DNA of 64,000 bases. Source: Bradyrhizobiaceae bacterium (GTDB taxonomy: Bacteria; Pseudomonadota; Alphaproteobacteria; Rhizobiales; Xanthobacteraceae). The notes below the pieces were generated by a model. The model worked only from the letters and a program-made list of their open reading frames with translations, made no database searches and was not told the DNA's origin. How positions within the stretch are numbered: the stretch's first letter is position 1; every line of letters begins with the position of its first letter. This document shows, piece by piece, positions 1 to 8,275 of this stretch. The stretch lies in contig RXJJ01000006.1 in assembly GCA_003963145.1 (NCBI GenBank), forward strand, positions 64,621-128,620. Reading direction: 5' to 3'. Both the position numbers and the translations under genes were made by a program.

Positions 1-1
1 T

Positions 2-529
2 GCTGCGCATGAATATTTTCTGCGCTCGGAACAGATACCGACTCGTGTGCGGCTTGCTGTCGGCGAGGAATTCCGCGGCGGAGACGGTCCCAGACATCGC
101 TGGCGTGGCGGTGGCATGCTGATGCAGTTCTTGCCGAAAGCCCCCGAGCGGGCCCGTCAGGCAGATCTGCATCCCGGCGATGCGCCTGAAGGTAGCGAAG
201 TCCACAGCGTGGACGAGGATGACGCATGGACCGAGAGCCAGTCGCTGTTCGCGACCATTGAGGATGTCGAACTCATCGATCCCGATCTGTCCGGCGAGCG
301 GCTGCTGTTTCGCCTGTTTCACGAACGCGGGGTTCGGGTGTTCCCGACTTTGCCGATCAAGGCCAGATGCACGTGTTCGCGCGATGCGGTGATGGGGATG
401 CTGGCCAGTTTTTCACCGCAGGATCGTGCAGACATGGTCGAGAACGGCAAAGTCGTGGTGACCTGCGAGTTTTGCAATTCGACATACGAATTCTCGCCGC
501 ATGAAGCGGGCGTTGAGGAGCCGACCTGA
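2..529 (+). CDS. hslO: Redox-regulated chaperone Hsp33, C-terminal part (5' end outside window)
   Basis: Hsp33 is a cytoplasmic holdase activated by oxidative unfolding stress. The frame is open from the window edge (it reads EYFLRSEQIPTR), so the start lies upstream and only about 175 C-terminal residues are present. The diagnostic zinc centre is visible: C-x-C in RCTCSRD, then C-x2-C in TCEFCNS about 30 residues later; these four cysteines bind zinc when reduced and form disulfides on activation. The segment ENGKVVVTCEFC is typical of the family. The gene ends with TGA three bases before the convergent apaG stop. An internal ATG or GTG start giving a shorter protein is possible but the upstream homology makes truncation by the window edge far more likely. 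Confidence 0.93.
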   Translation, partial: AAHEYFLRSEQIPTRVRLAVGEEFRGGDGPRHRWRGGGMLMQFLPKAPERARQADLHPGDAPEGSEVHSVDEDDAWTESQSLFATIEDVELIDPDLSGERLLFRLFHERGVRVFPTLPIKARCTCSRDAVMGMLASFSPQDRADMVENGKVVVTCEFCNSTYEFSPHEAGVEEPT

Positions 530-532
530 TCG

Positions 533-925
533 TCAGTTCAGCGTCCGCCTGGTGTCGGGAGTGTCGAGCGAAAACAGCGGAATGTCGATCTCGAAGCGTT
601 CGCCGCGGTCGTTCACCATCTGATAATGCCCGCTCATGAACCCGGAGGGCGTCGTCAGGGGTACGCCGCTGGTGTATTCGAAGTTCTCGCCGGGTGCGAG
701 TACGGGCTGTTCTCCAATTACGCCTTCGCCGCGGACCTCCTGCCGGTGTCCTGTTTCGTCCGTGATGATCCAGTGCCGCGTTTTCAACTGCACGGTCTCG
801 CCGCTGTTATTCACGATGTTGATCGTGTAGGCCCAGAAATATTGCTGTTTTTCCGGCGCGGAACGTTCGGGAAGGAATTGCGGTTCGACGGTGACTTCGA
901 TCTGATGGGTGACGGCGTGGTACAT
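533..925 (-). CDS. apaG: ApaG family protein
   Basis: ApaG is a small immunoglobulin-like beta-sandwich protein of about 130 residues, linked genetically to Co2+/Mg2+ resistance and diadenosine polyphosphate metabolism; its molecular role is unsettled. The sequence shows the family core: [26 protein letters not shown] and [15 protein letters not shown], followed by FEYTSGVPL and GFMSGHYQM. The start at [11 protein letters not shown] gives 130 residues, the usual length; a longer frame begins at 994 but adds 23 residues with no family counterpart. It converges on hslO. Confidence 0.92.
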   Translation of the reverse strand: MYHAVTHQIEVTVEPQFLPERSAPEKQQYFWAYTINIVNNSGETVQLKTRHWIITDETGHRQEVRGEGVIGEQPVLAPGENFEYTSGVPLTTPSGFMSGHYQMVNDRGERFEIDIPLFSLDTPDTRRTLN

Positions 926-1137
926 GACCGGGGAGTCCAGTGACGGGGATTCGTAACGATAGCGAAACCTCCGCCGCTTGCCCATGCATCCCACAACGTT
1001 TTCGCCCGGCCAGATTCCGGCGGCGAAAAGCCGCTAGTTGGGCCCAAATTGCGGAAAACCGTCTTGATGCGATTTGCGGCTGGCCGTGAACTTTCGTAAC
1101 ACTTGAGGCGTTTCCACAGGCGTTTATCCGCCGGTTT

Positions 1138-2391
1138 ATGGCTCTATTGTCGATGGCGATCCTGGCAGTTGAAATGCCCGATAAGGTTCCGGCAAAAACG
1201 GAGCATAAGAAGGTCGTCGCGCTGCCCGTCGCCGTGGGCGAGCGGGAATTGCGCCTAGATCTTTTTCGCGGCATGGCGCTGTGGCTGATCTTCATCGACC
1301 ATCTGCCGCCGAACATCCTGACCTGGTTCACGATCCGCAATTACGGATTTAGCGACGCCACCGAGATTTTCATTTTCATTTCGGGCTACACTGCGGCCTT
1401 CGTTTATAGCCGCGCAATGGAGGAGCGCGGCTTTACCGTGGCTACGGCGCGCATCCTCAAGCGCGTCTGGCAAATTTATGTCGCGCACGTATTTCTTTTC
1501 ACGATCTATCTCGCCGAGATTTCCTACATCGCGACAAGCTTCGAGAACCCGCTTTACGCGGAAGAAATGGGTATTCTCGATTTTCTCAAGCAGCCGGACG
1601 TCACCATCGTGCAGGCGCTGCTTTTGCGATTCCGGCCCGTCAACATGGACGTGCTGCCGCTTTACATTGTTTTGATGCTGTTCCTGCCCCTGATCCTGTG
1701 GCTGATGCGGCGCAGGGCGGATCTTACGCTGGCGTTGTCGGTGCTGCTCTACGCACTGACGTGGGAATTCGATCTTTACCTGACCGCCTATCCAAATGGC
1801 TTCTGGGCCTTCAATCCCTATGCCTGGCAGTTGCTGTTCGTGTTCGGCGCATGGTGCGCGCTCGGCGGCGCACAGCGCATGTCGCGCATCCTGGCCTCGC
1901 GTGTCACGCTCTGGCTGTCGATCGCCTATCTGGCGTTCGCCTTTTACGTGACCATGACCTGGTACATCCCCCAGCTGAACGGCTACCTGCCGCGCTGGAT
2001 CGAAAGCTGGATGTATCCGATCAACAAGACCGACCTGGACGTCCTGCGTTTTGTCCATTTTCTTGCGCTGGCGGCCGTTACAGTCCGCTTTTTGCCCAAG
2101 GACTGGCCGGGGTTGAAGTCGCCCTGGCTGCGGCCAGTTATCCTTTGCGGCCAGCATTCCTTGGAAATTTTTTGTCTCGGGGTGTTTCTGGCCTTTGCCG
2201 GGCATTTCATCCTGGCCGAGGTCTCGGGCGGCGCCTGGATGCATTTTACCATTAGTATTACCGGCATCATCATCATGTCGGCGGCGGCATGGGTGCTATC
2301 GTGGTATAAGCGCGAGGCGAGCAAGACCGGCAAACGGGGCAAACCCGCGGACATTGAAGCCGATGCCGATCTTGCCGGAGGAGGACCATGA
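1138..2391 (+). CDS. opgC: OpgC-family membrane acyltransferase
   Basis: OpgC proteins are inner-membrane acyltransferases that add succinyl or similar groups to osmoregulated periplasmic glucans. The 417-residue product starts with a short cytoplasmic tail, then the family signature RELRLDLFRGMALWLIF and FIDHLPPN, followed by about ten hydrophobic segments; FSDATEIFIFISGY is also typical. The start is uncertain: ATGs at 1138, 1153 and 1171 are in frame. The stop overlaps the next start in an ATGA, and a GGAGGA sits just before that start, so the three genes from here to 4132 are probably one transcript. The partners are SGNH-hydrolase-like proteins, suggesting acyl-group transfer or removal on a periplasmic polymer. 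Substrate is inferred from family only. Confidence 0.88.
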   Translation: MALLSMAILAVEMPDKVPAKTEHKKVVALPVAVGERELRLDLFRGMALWLIFIDHLPPNILTWFTIRNYGFSDATEIFIFISGYTAAFVYSRAMEERGFTVATARILKRVWQIYVAHVFLFTIYLAEISYIATSFENPLYAEEMGILDFLKQPDVTIVQALLLRFRPVNMDVLPLYIVLMLFLPLILWLMRRRADLTLALSVLLYALTWEFDLYLTAYPNGFWAFNPYAWQLLFVFGAWCALGGAQRMSRILASRVTLWLSIAYLAFAFYVTMTWYIPQLNGYLPRWIESWMYPINKTDLDVLRFVHFLALAAVTVRFLPKDWPGLKSPWLRPVILCGQHSLEIFCLGVFLAFAGHFILAEVSGGAWMHFTISITGIIIMSAAAWVLSWYKREASKTGKRGKPADIEADADLAGGGP

Positions 2392-3146
2392 GAATCGTGC
2401 TTGGCACGCTTGTTTGCCTCGGCATGTTGGCGAGCGTTCCCGCGCGCGCCGATGATGCCGATGTCTGCGCGGTGCCGGCCTATCTCCTGACCAGCGACAA
2501 TGCGCTTCCAAAAGTCTCGGCTGTAGTCACTGCTCATCAGCCCCTGAACATTGTTGTTGTCGGCAGCCGCTCCTCCTCGTTGAACGGTCCCGACGGGTGG
2601 GCGATGTCTTATCCGGCGCGGCTGGAGGCGGCGCTTCGCGAAAAATTGCCGGGTATAGAGGTGCATGTCACGCTCGATCTGCGCGCCAAACAGACCGCGG
2701 CGGAAGTCGCCTCCGAACTCGAAAAAATTGTGCAGGACGCCAAGCCCGCGCTGGTGATCTGGCAGACCGGCACGGTGGATGCGATGCGTGCGATCGATCC
2801 CGATGATTTTCGCACCGGTCTCGATGACGGCATCGCCATATTGCAAAAGCTTAATACCGACGTGATCTTGATGAACTTGCAATACAGCCCACGTATGGAA
2901 ACGATGCTTGCCGTTGCGCCATATAACGACACCATTCGCGTCGTCGCTCAGCAGCGCGGCGTGCCGATGTTTGACCGGTTTGCAATTATGCGAAACTGGA
3001 GTGAAGCCGGCGATTTCGATCTGTTCGGAGCGGCACATGGCTTCGGAATGGCCAAGCGTGTGCATGATTGTATCGGCAGGGCGCTTTCGAAGCTCGTGAT
3101 TGAAACCGCTCACGTCAACCCTGCGGCGCTCGGAAGCCAGCGATGA
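2388..3146 (+). CDS. Secreted SGNH-fold protein, catalytic blocks degraded
   Basis: The 252-residue product has an N-terminal signal peptide (VLGTLVCLGMLASVPARA, cleavage before DDADV). It resembles the next gene product along its length and keeps the SGNH-hydrolase scaffold (LNIVVVGSRSSS; ALVIWQTGTVDAM; MFDRFAIMRNW), but the catalytic positions have changed: the block II Gly is missing, block III reads GTVD instead of GTN, and the block V Asp-x-x-His is GAAH. It is therefore probably not a normal esterase; a binding or accessory role is possible. The reading frame is intact, so it is not called a pseudogene. Start ATG overlaps the opgC stop and has a GGAGGA ribosome site. Confidence 0.72.
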   Translation: MRIVLGTLVCLGMLASVPARADDADVCAVPAYLLTSDNALPKVSAVVTAHQPLNIVVVGSRSSSLNGPDGWAMSYPARLEAALREKLPGIEVHVTLDLRAKQTAAEVASELEKIVQDAKPALVIWQTGTVDAMRAIDPDDFRTGLDDGIAILQKLNTDVILMNLQYSPRMETMLAVAPYNDTIRVVAQQRGVPMFDRFAIMRNWSEAGDFDLFGAAHGFGMAKRVHDCIGRALSKLVIETAHVNPAALGSQR

Positions 3147-4132
3147 GTCTGAAGACGAAAGTTCGGCTGGGGTTCGGAGCGGGCGGGCTGGCGTGTGCCG
3201 TCGCGCTGGCCTCTTTCCAGCCGGGTGCCGTCACGGCGCAGACCAGCGCGGCCAGCGCTGCGAATTCGCCTGGTATGGAATCTCAGGACAAGAAGATCGC
3301 CGACGGCAATTCACCCCCCGTCAGCTCCGATATGGCCCAGCAAAAGGGGCTGGCGGCCAAAGCACTCGATGCCGCCAAAAACGCGGCCAACAAGGCCGGC
3401 GATATTCTGACGCGTGTGCCATGTCTCTCGCCGAAAGGCCCCGAAGCCGCGACCGCCTATCTTCCGCATGTCGCAAGAAAGCTCAACGCGAGCGAGCCCG
3501 TGACCATCGTGGCATTCGGCTCATCCTCGACGCAGGGCTATGGCTCGACATCGCCTGCCTATAATTATCCCAACCGGCTTGCGGATCAGCTACGCCGCAA
3601 ATTTCCAAAGTCGGAGATAACCATCATTAACCGCGGCGTTGGCGGGCAGGATGTGCCGCAGATGATGGATCGGCTGCAGACCAGCGTGCTCGACGAGCAT
3701 CCTGATCTGGTGATCTGGCAGCTTGGCACCAATTCGGTGGTCAGGGGCGACGATACATCGGGAACGGCGGCGCTGGTGGAAAGTGGCGTCTCACGAATTC
3801 AGGCGATCGGCGCCGACGTCGTGCTGATCGATCCTCAATATGTGCCTGCGGTCACGGCGAAGCCGGAGGGCGCCAGCCGGATGGTGAAGCTGATCAAGGA
3901 CATCGCGGTTTTGAAGAAAGTCTCGGTGTTTCCGCGCTTCGAGGTGATGCGCCACTGGCATGAAGACGAAAAACTGCCGTTCGACACGTTCGTCATCGGC
4001 GATGGGCTTCACATGAACGACTGGGGTTACGCCTGTTTTGCCCAGCTGCTCGGTGACACGATCATCAGGTCTGTCGAACAGATAAAGGCCGGCACTGTGC
4101 CCGACAATGCCGCAGGCGCCCGTCCGATGTGA
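3143..4132 (+). CDS. SGNH/GDSL-family hydrolase, exported
   Basis: The 329-residue product has a signal peptide (ACAVALASFQPGAVTAQ), a low-complexity Ala/Ser/Lys-rich linker to about residue 90, then an SGNH hydrolase domain with all four blocks: VAFGSSSTQGYG (nucleophile Ser), NRGVGGQD (Gly), WQLGTNSV (Asn) and GDGLHMNDWG (Asp-x-x-His). Such enzymes hydrolyse or transfer O-acyl groups. The ATGA overlap with the preceding gene, and opgC just upstream, point to modification of a periplasmic glucan or other envelope polysaccharide; this is inference from context. A strong hairpin terminator follows at 4154-4179. Confidence 0.84.
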   Translation: MSLKTKVRLGFGAGGLACAVALASFQPGAVTAQTSAASAANSPGMESQDKKIADGNSPPVSSDMAQQKGLAAKALDAAKNAANKAGDILTRVPCLSPKGPEAATAYLPHVARKLNASEPVTIVAFGSSSTQGYGSTSPAYNYPNRLADQLRRKFPKSEITIINRGVGGQDVPQMMDRLQTSVLDEHPDLVIWQLGTNSVVRGDDTSGTAALVESGVSRIQAIGADVVLIDPQYVPAVTAKPEGASRMVKLIKDIAVLKKVSVFPRFEVMRHWHEDEKLPFDTFVIGDGLHMNDWGYACFAQLLGDTIIRSVEQIKAGTVPDNAAGARPM

Positions 4133-4153
4133 AAAGAGGGTATAGCCGAAGCA

Positions 4154-4179
4154 AAAAGCCGGCCTTCTGGCCGGCTTTT
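4154..4179. terminator. Bidirectional intrinsic terminator
   Basis: AAAAGCCGGCC and GGCCGGCTTTT form an 11-bp perfect stem with a TTCT loop, flanked by A and T runs on the two sides. It lies between the convergent SGNH hydrolase and metZ genes and can serve both. Confidence 0.88.
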
Positions 4180-4204
4180 GTATCGCTCGTGTTCGACTCG
4201 CGTC

Positions 4205-5419
4205 TTATGCCTGATCGAGCGCGGCCGCCAGATCCTCGATCAGATCGTCCGGATGCTCGAGGCCGGTCGAGAAACGGATGAAGCCGTCGCTGATGCCGAG
4301 TTCGGCGCGCGCCTCCGGCGTCAGACGTTGATGCGTCGTTGTCGCCGGATGGGTGACGATGCTTTTGGCGTCACCCAGATTGTTCGAGATCGAGGCGATC
4401 TTGCAGGCGTTGAGGACGCGGAACGCCGCATCCTTGCCGCCTTTCACCTCGAAACCGATCAGCGTTGATCCCGCGCGCATCTGCTTCTTCACGATGGCCG
4501 CCTGGGGATGATCGGCGCGACCGGGATAAATCAGCCGCGTGATCTTCGGATGCTTAGCCAGCGCGTCCGCAATCTTTGCCGCACCTTCGGTCTGGGCCTT
4601 GACGCGCACGCCGAGCGTCTCGAGACCCTTCAGCAGAACCCAGGCGTTGAACGGCGACATCGCCGGGCCCGTCTGGCGCAGGAAATTGTGGATGTGCTCC
4701 TGAATGAACTCCTCGGAAGACAAAATGATTCCGCCGAGACAGCGTCCCTGACCGTCGATGTGCTTGGTCGCCGAATAGACCACGACATCCGCACCCAGCG
4801 TCAGCGGACTTTGCCACATTGGCGTGGCAAACACATTGTCGACGATCAGTCGCGCGCCGCCGCGATGGGCGATATCTGCAATTGCCGCGATGTCGAGCAC
4901 GTCGAGTGTCGGATTGGTCGGGCTTTCCAGAAAGCAGGTTTTCGTATTTGGACGCATCGCCTTGCGCCATTGATCGAGATCGAGACCGTCGATCAGTGTC
5001 GATTCGATGCCGTAACGCGGTAGCAAATCTTCCGCGACATAGCGGCATGAACCGAACACCTGCTTGGAAGCGACGATATGATCGCCAGATTTAAGCGGCG
5101 CAAGCATGGCGGTCGTCACTGCGGCCATGCCGGTCGCGGTCGCACGCGCGGCCTGCGCGCCTTCCAGTTCGATCATCCGCCGTTCGAACATCGCCACGCT
5201 CGGATTTGAAAAGCGAGAATAGAGGAAGCCGGGGTCCTCGCCCTTGAAGCGCGCCTCGCACTCCTCGGCGGAGGCATAAACAAATCCTTGTGTCAGGAAG
5301 ATCGATTCCGACATTTCGCCGAACTGCGAGCGCAGCGTGCCGGAATGAACCATCCGGGTTTCCGGGCGGTATTTGTGCGTGGCAGCCGTCGGCCTTGACG
5401 GTGAGTTCGAAGCAGACAT
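4205..5419 (-). CDS. metZ: O-succinylhomoserine sulfhydrylase
   Basis: This is a PLP enzyme of the Cys/Met metabolism family that makes homocysteine directly from O-succinylhomoserine and sulfide in methionine synthesis. Visible family features are YSRFSNPSV, EGAQAARATATGMAAV, the Asp of IVDNVFATP that contacts the PLP ring nitrogen, the PLP lysine in VYSATKHIDGQGR, and SNNLGDAKSIVTHPATTTH. The start at MSASNSPSRP (404 residues) has an ideal GGAGGA site five bases upstream; a frame beginning at 5452 is less likely. The leader carries a SAM-II riboswitch and a terminator, so SAM should repress expression. metZ is preferred over the acetylhomoserine enzyme (metY) on sequence impression and clade. 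Confidence 0.9.
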   Translation of the reverse strand: MSASNSPSRPTAATHKYRPETRMVHSGTLRSQFGEMSESIFLTQGFVYASAEECEARFKGEDPGFLYSRFSNPSVAMFERRMIELEGAQAARATATGMAAVTTAMLAPLKSGDHIVASKQVFGSCRYVAEDLLPRYGIESTLIDGLDLDQWRKAMRPNTKTCFLESPTNPTLDVLDIAAIADIAHRGGARLIVDNVFATPMWQSPLTLGADVVVYSATKHIDGQGRCLGGIILSSEEFIQEHIHNFLRQTGPAMSPFNAWVLLKGLETLGVRVKAQTEGAAKIADALAKHPKITRLIYPGRADHPQAAIVKKQMRAGSTLIGFEVKGGKDAAFRVLNACKIASISNNLGDAKSIVTHPATTTHQRLTPEARAELGISDGFIRFSTGLEHPDDLIEDLAAALDQA

Positions 5420-5452
5420 GTGTCCTCCAATGTGCCGCCTGCGCGCGGGCAC

Positions 5453-5487
5453 AAAAAAACCGGCCTGGAAAAAATTCCACAGACCGG
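5453..5487 (-). terminator. Intrinsic terminator in the metZ leader
   Basis: Read on the minus strand, CCGGTCTGTGGAA pairs imperfectly with TTCCAGGCCGG and is followed by seven Ts, about 30 bases before the metZ start. It lies directly downstream of the riboswitch. The 5' arm can instead pair with CCGGG sequence at the riboswitch 3' edge, so an antiterminator alternative is conceivable. Confidence 0.72.
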
Positions 5488-5502
5488 GAGCACATCGTCC
5501 CC

Positions 5503-5562
5503 GGCCTGTTTAGCGATTTATTTTACGTGGCTGCAAGCCGGCCGGCTCAAATCACCACGGGA
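5503..5562 (-). promoter_or_regulatory. SAM-II (SAM-alpha) riboswitch aptamer
   Basis: The minus-strand leader of metZ reads CGTGGTGATTTG, then a GC-rich loop, GCTTGCAGCCACG and TCGCTAAA, the conserved core of the SAM-II aptamer. CGTGG pairs with CCACG to form P1, and the loop and 3' tail supply the pseudoknot that encloses S-adenosylmethionine. SAM-II riboswitches are known in alphaproteobacteria upstream of methionine biosynthesis genes such as metZ, metX and metA. Feedback repression by SAM is expected. Confidence 0.9.
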
Positions 5563-5571
5563 TAAGTCCTA

Positions 5572-5600
5572 GCCTTAATCCCGCACGCCCTTTTCGTCAA
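5572..5600 (-). promoter_or_regulatory. metZ: Probable metZ promoter
   Basis: On the minus strand a TTGACG hexamer (5600-5595) and TAAGGC (5577-5572) are separated by 17 bases. Transcription would start near 5565, immediately before the riboswitch. The -10 match is weak, but the placement fits. Confidence 0.45.
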
Positions 5601-5624
5601 GCAACCCATCGGATAACCGATAGA

Positions 5625-6773
5625 ATGATGCAGGTTTTAAAGGCTCCGAATATCCAGGAAAAGACGTTGGCCTTCTCGATCGCGCCGGATGCTAGCGGAA
5701 TTTTGCCCGACCGCATGATCGCGGCGATGGCCGATTCCGGTCAGATTCTGCCGGCCTATCCGTTTGTCGAAAGCCAGATCCAGCCGGCCAGTCTCGATCT
5801 GCGGCTTGGCGACGTGGCGTTCCGCGTACGCGCCAGCTTTCTTCCCGGCCCCGACACCACGGTGGCCGAGCGCATCGACGAGTTGAAGCTGCATGAAATC
5901 GATTTGTCCAACGGCGCGGTGCTGGAGACGAATTGCGTCTATATTGTGCCGCTGCTGGAAAGCCTCGCTCTTCCGCCCTCGATTCTCGCCGCGGCGAATC
6001 CAAAAAGCTCGACCGGCCGGCTGGATGTGTTCACGCGCGTGATCGCCGATGCAACGCGCCGGTTCGACATGATCGCCGCCGGATATCATGGGCCGCTTTA
6101 CGCGGAGATCAGTCCGAAGACATTTCCGGTTCTGCTGCGCGAAGGATCGCGGCTGTCGCAAATACGTTTTCGCGCCGGGGCGCCGCTGCTCGGCGACGCC
6201 GAACTAGCGGCACTGCATAAGAGAGAACGGCTCGTCGATGCCGACGACGCCGATCTGACGGGCGGGGTTGCGCTCAGCATCGATTTGTCAGGTGAAGGTT
6301 CTGACGGATTTGTTGGCTACCGCGCCAAGCGCCATACTGCGGTCGTCGATATCGATCGCCGCGCCGGTTATGCTGTGGGCGAGTTTTGGGAACCGATCCG
6401 GGCGCGGCCCGACGGAAGCCTTATTCTCGATCCCGGCGAGTTCTACATTTTGGCCTCTAAGGAAGCTGTTCAGGTGCCACCGGATTATGCGGCCGAAATG
6501 GTGCCGTTCGATCCGCTGGTCGGCGAATTCCGCGTCCACTATGCCGGCTTCTTCGATCCCGGCTTCGGCTATGCCGGCGCGGGCGGCCGGGGCTCGCGTG
6601 CCGTGCTCGAAGTGCGTTCACGCGAGGTGCCTTTTATTCTCGAACATGGCCAGATTGTCGGCCGGCTTGTCTACGAGAAGATGTTGGCGCCTCCCGATAC
6701 GCTTTACGGCACGCGTATCGCCTCGAACTACCAGGGACAGGGACTGAAGCTGTCGAAACATTTCCGGCTTTAG
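5625..6773 (+). CDS. dcd: 2'-deoxycytidine 5'-triphosphate deaminase, long form
   Basis: The 382-residue product belongs to the long alphaproteobacterial dCTP deaminase family, about twice the length of E. coli Dcd. It deaminates dCTP to dUTP for dTMP synthesis. The N-terminal half shows QPASLDLRLGDVAFRV and the conserved ANPKSSTGRLDVFTRV block, where E. coli Dcd has NGKSSLGRLGL; a second dUTPase-like half follows with ILDPGEFYILASKEAV and VHYAGFFDPGFGY, then GQIVGRLVYEKM. The two halves probably form a pseudo-duplicated trimer subunit. Two adjacent ATG codons (5625, 5628) are possible starts. It is divergent from metZ, with both promoters packed into about 60 bases. Confidence 0.88.
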   Translation: MMQVLKAPNIQEKTLAFSIAPDASGILPDRMIAAMADSGQILPAYPFVESQIQPASLDLRLGDVAFRVRASFLPGPDTTVAERIDELKLHEIDLSNGAVLETNCVYIVPLLESLALPPSILAAANPKSSTGRLDVFTRVIADATRRFDMIAAGYHGPLYAEISPKTFPVLLREGSRLSQIRFRAGAPLLGDAELAALHKRERLVDADDADLTGGVALSIDLSGEGSDGFVGYRAKRHTAVVDIDRRAGYAVGEFWEPIRARPDGSLILDPGEFYILASKEAVQVPPDYAAEMVPFDPLVGEFRVHYAGFFDPGFGYAGAGGRGSRAVLEVRSREVPFILEHGQIVGRLVYEKMLAPPDTLYGTRIASNYQGQGLKLSKHFRL

Positions 6774-6847
6774 TTTCGGAGCGTCACGGTCGCCGCCTTC
6801 GTTGCAAATCCCGCCGGACTGGGCGATTGTGGCGATGTGCTGGGCCT

Positions 6848-6921
6848 GCGGGCGTAGTTCAATGGCAGAACGGCAGCTTCCCAAGCTGCATACGAGGGTT
6901 CGATTCCCTTCGCCCGCTCCA
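6848..6921 (+). tRNA. tRNA-Gly (anticodon CCC)
   Basis: The acceptor stem GCGGGCG pairs with CGCCCGC, the D arm is GTTCAATGGCAGAAC, the anticodon stem GCAGC/GCTGC encloses loop TTCCCAA (anticodon CCC at 6880-6882), and the T arm has GGTTCGATTCC. The discriminator is T and CCA is encoded. It decodes GGG glycine codons. It stands alone between dcd and a secreted-protein gene. Confidence 0.95.
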
Positions 6922-7086
6922 GCAATTTTTCCTTTTGTTTCAAATCGGGAACGTAGGATGAAGGTGCATCCCGCGTGCAACACTGGAGCCAAATTACGCC
7001 ACGGCCTGCCATCCCGATCTGGACAAAAACCCGGACTCGCAACACGCTGAAGGTGTCCTGATCGACACATTCAGACGGGGCGCGAG

Positions 7087-7554
7087 GTGATGATGAAGGC
7101 GATTACGGGGCTTCTGACGGCGGTCTTTCTCTGGGTTGGGTTGAGCGCAAGCCACGCCGTTGTCCGGATTTCCGACGACCGGGGCGGCCGGATCGGCACC
7201 TATGTCGATAAATACCAGGGCCTGAAGACCTCCGGCGAGACCGTGATTATCGACGGGTTGTGCGCCTCGGCCTGCACCATCGTTCTGGGGGCGGTCCCTC
7301 ACGACAAGATTTGCGTGACCTCGCGCGCCAGCCTGGGTTTCCATGCGGCCTGGGATCCGGGGGCAGGTGGCCGGCCGGTGACCAATGCCGAAGCCACCCA
7401 TATGCTTTACGATATGTATCCCACCAACATCCGCCGCTGGATCAGACAGCGGGGCGGCCTGACGCCGCACATGATCTTTTTGCGTGGGCCGCAGCTGATG
7501 GCGATGTACAAGCCGTGCTATCTGGACGCGCAGGCGCAGGCTGCCGCCCGTTAA
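7087..7554 (+). CDS. Secreted protein with a ClpP/crotonase-like core
   Basis: The 155-residue product has a signal peptide (LLTAVFLWVGLSASHA). The mature part reads VIIDGLCASACTIVLGAV, resembling the nucleophile region of ClpP/SppA-type serine peptidases and of uncharacterised rhizobial periplasmic proteins of this type. Ser61 and His86 (in LGFHAAWD) are 25 residues apart, the same spacing as the catalytic Ser and His of E. coli ClpP. Three cysteines (CASAC, KPC) could form disulfides. No clear third catalytic residue is seen. A GTG start is followed by two ATGs, any of which may be used. Function unknown; peptidase activity is only a suggestion. Confidence 0.65.
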   Translation: MMMKAITGLLTAVFLWVGLSASHAVVRISDDRGGRIGTYVDKYQGLKTSGETVIIDGLCASACTIVLGAVPHDKICVTSRASLGFHAAWDPGAGGRPVTNAEATHMLYDMYPTNIRRWIRQRGGLTPHMIFLRGPQLMAMYKPCYLDAQAQAAAR

Positions 7555-7681
7555 ATTGCCAGTATTGTTCAGCATGACGTGATGGAGCGGGCTTAGCCGT
7601 AGCTTGCTTCGCCGAGCCTCAGTCTTTATCTCGGGGCTGGACATGCAACTCCTGTAATACCGAAACCCGATTTCACAGCTC

Positions 7682-8275
7682 ATGCCGTCAAGCCGAACCT
7701 CCCGTCCGATGATGATCGTTACCGCTTTCGTCGTCAGCCTTGCTGTCGGGCTGGTGGCGATGCTGTGGCTCACCGGCGGATTTCGCACAGCTCCGAGTTC
7801 GCGCGTCGGCGGCCCGTTCCAGCTGACCGATCAGGCTGGACAGGTCGTCACGGAAAAAAACCTGCAGGGGCGCCCCTCGTTGATTTTCTTCGGCTTCACT
7901 CACTGTCCGGACATATGTCCGACGTCGCTGTTCGAGATGTCGGAGGTGCTTCGCGCGATGGGTCCCGATGCCGACCGCGTCAACGCCTATTTCATCTCGG
8001 TCGATCCGGAGCGGGATACGCCGGACGTCATCAAGAGCTATCTGCAAAGTTTCGATCCGCACTTAAAAGGATTGACCGGCAGCCCCGAGGCGGTAGCGAA
8101 AATGCTGTCGGCCTACCGCGTCTATGCCAAGAAGGTGCCGTTGAAGGATGGCGATTACACCATGGACCATACCGCGCTGATCTATCTGATGGATCGCGAC
8201 GGAAAGTTCGTTGCGCCGTTCAATCTCAGTCAAAAGCCCGAACAGGCGGCGGCCGATCTCAAGCGCTATCTTTAG
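7682..8275 (+). CDS. SCO1/SenC copper chaperone for cytochrome oxidase
   Basis: The 197-residue product has one N-terminal membrane anchor (MMIVTAFVVSLAVGLVAMLWL) and a periplasmic thioredoxin-fold domain. The copper-binding CxxxC is in THCPDICPTS and the third ligand His is in YTMDHTALIYLMD, spaced as in Sco proteins; SVDPERDTPDVIKSY is also characteristic. Sco proteins deliver copper to, or reduce, the CuA site of cytochrome c oxidase subunit II. The coxB gene at 39674 encodes a likely client. Its stop overlaps the 3' end of the convergent glycosyltransferase remnant by four bases. Confidence 0.9.
   Translation: MPSSRTSRPMMIVTAFVVSLAVGLVAMLWLTGGFRTAPSSRVGGPFQLTDQAGQVVTEKNLQGRPSLIFFGFTHCPDICPTSLFEMSEVLRAMGPDADRVNAYFISVDPERDTPDVIKSYLQSFDPHLKGLTGSPEAVAKMLSAYRVYAKKVPLKDGDYTMDHTALIYLMDRDGKFVAPFNLSQKPEQAAADLKRYL

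Noticed and set aside
2388..3146. Possible pseudogene status of the first SGNH-like gene
   Set aside because: Catalytic residues are altered, but the frame, signal peptide and translational coupling are intact, so a living non-catalytic protein is more likely.
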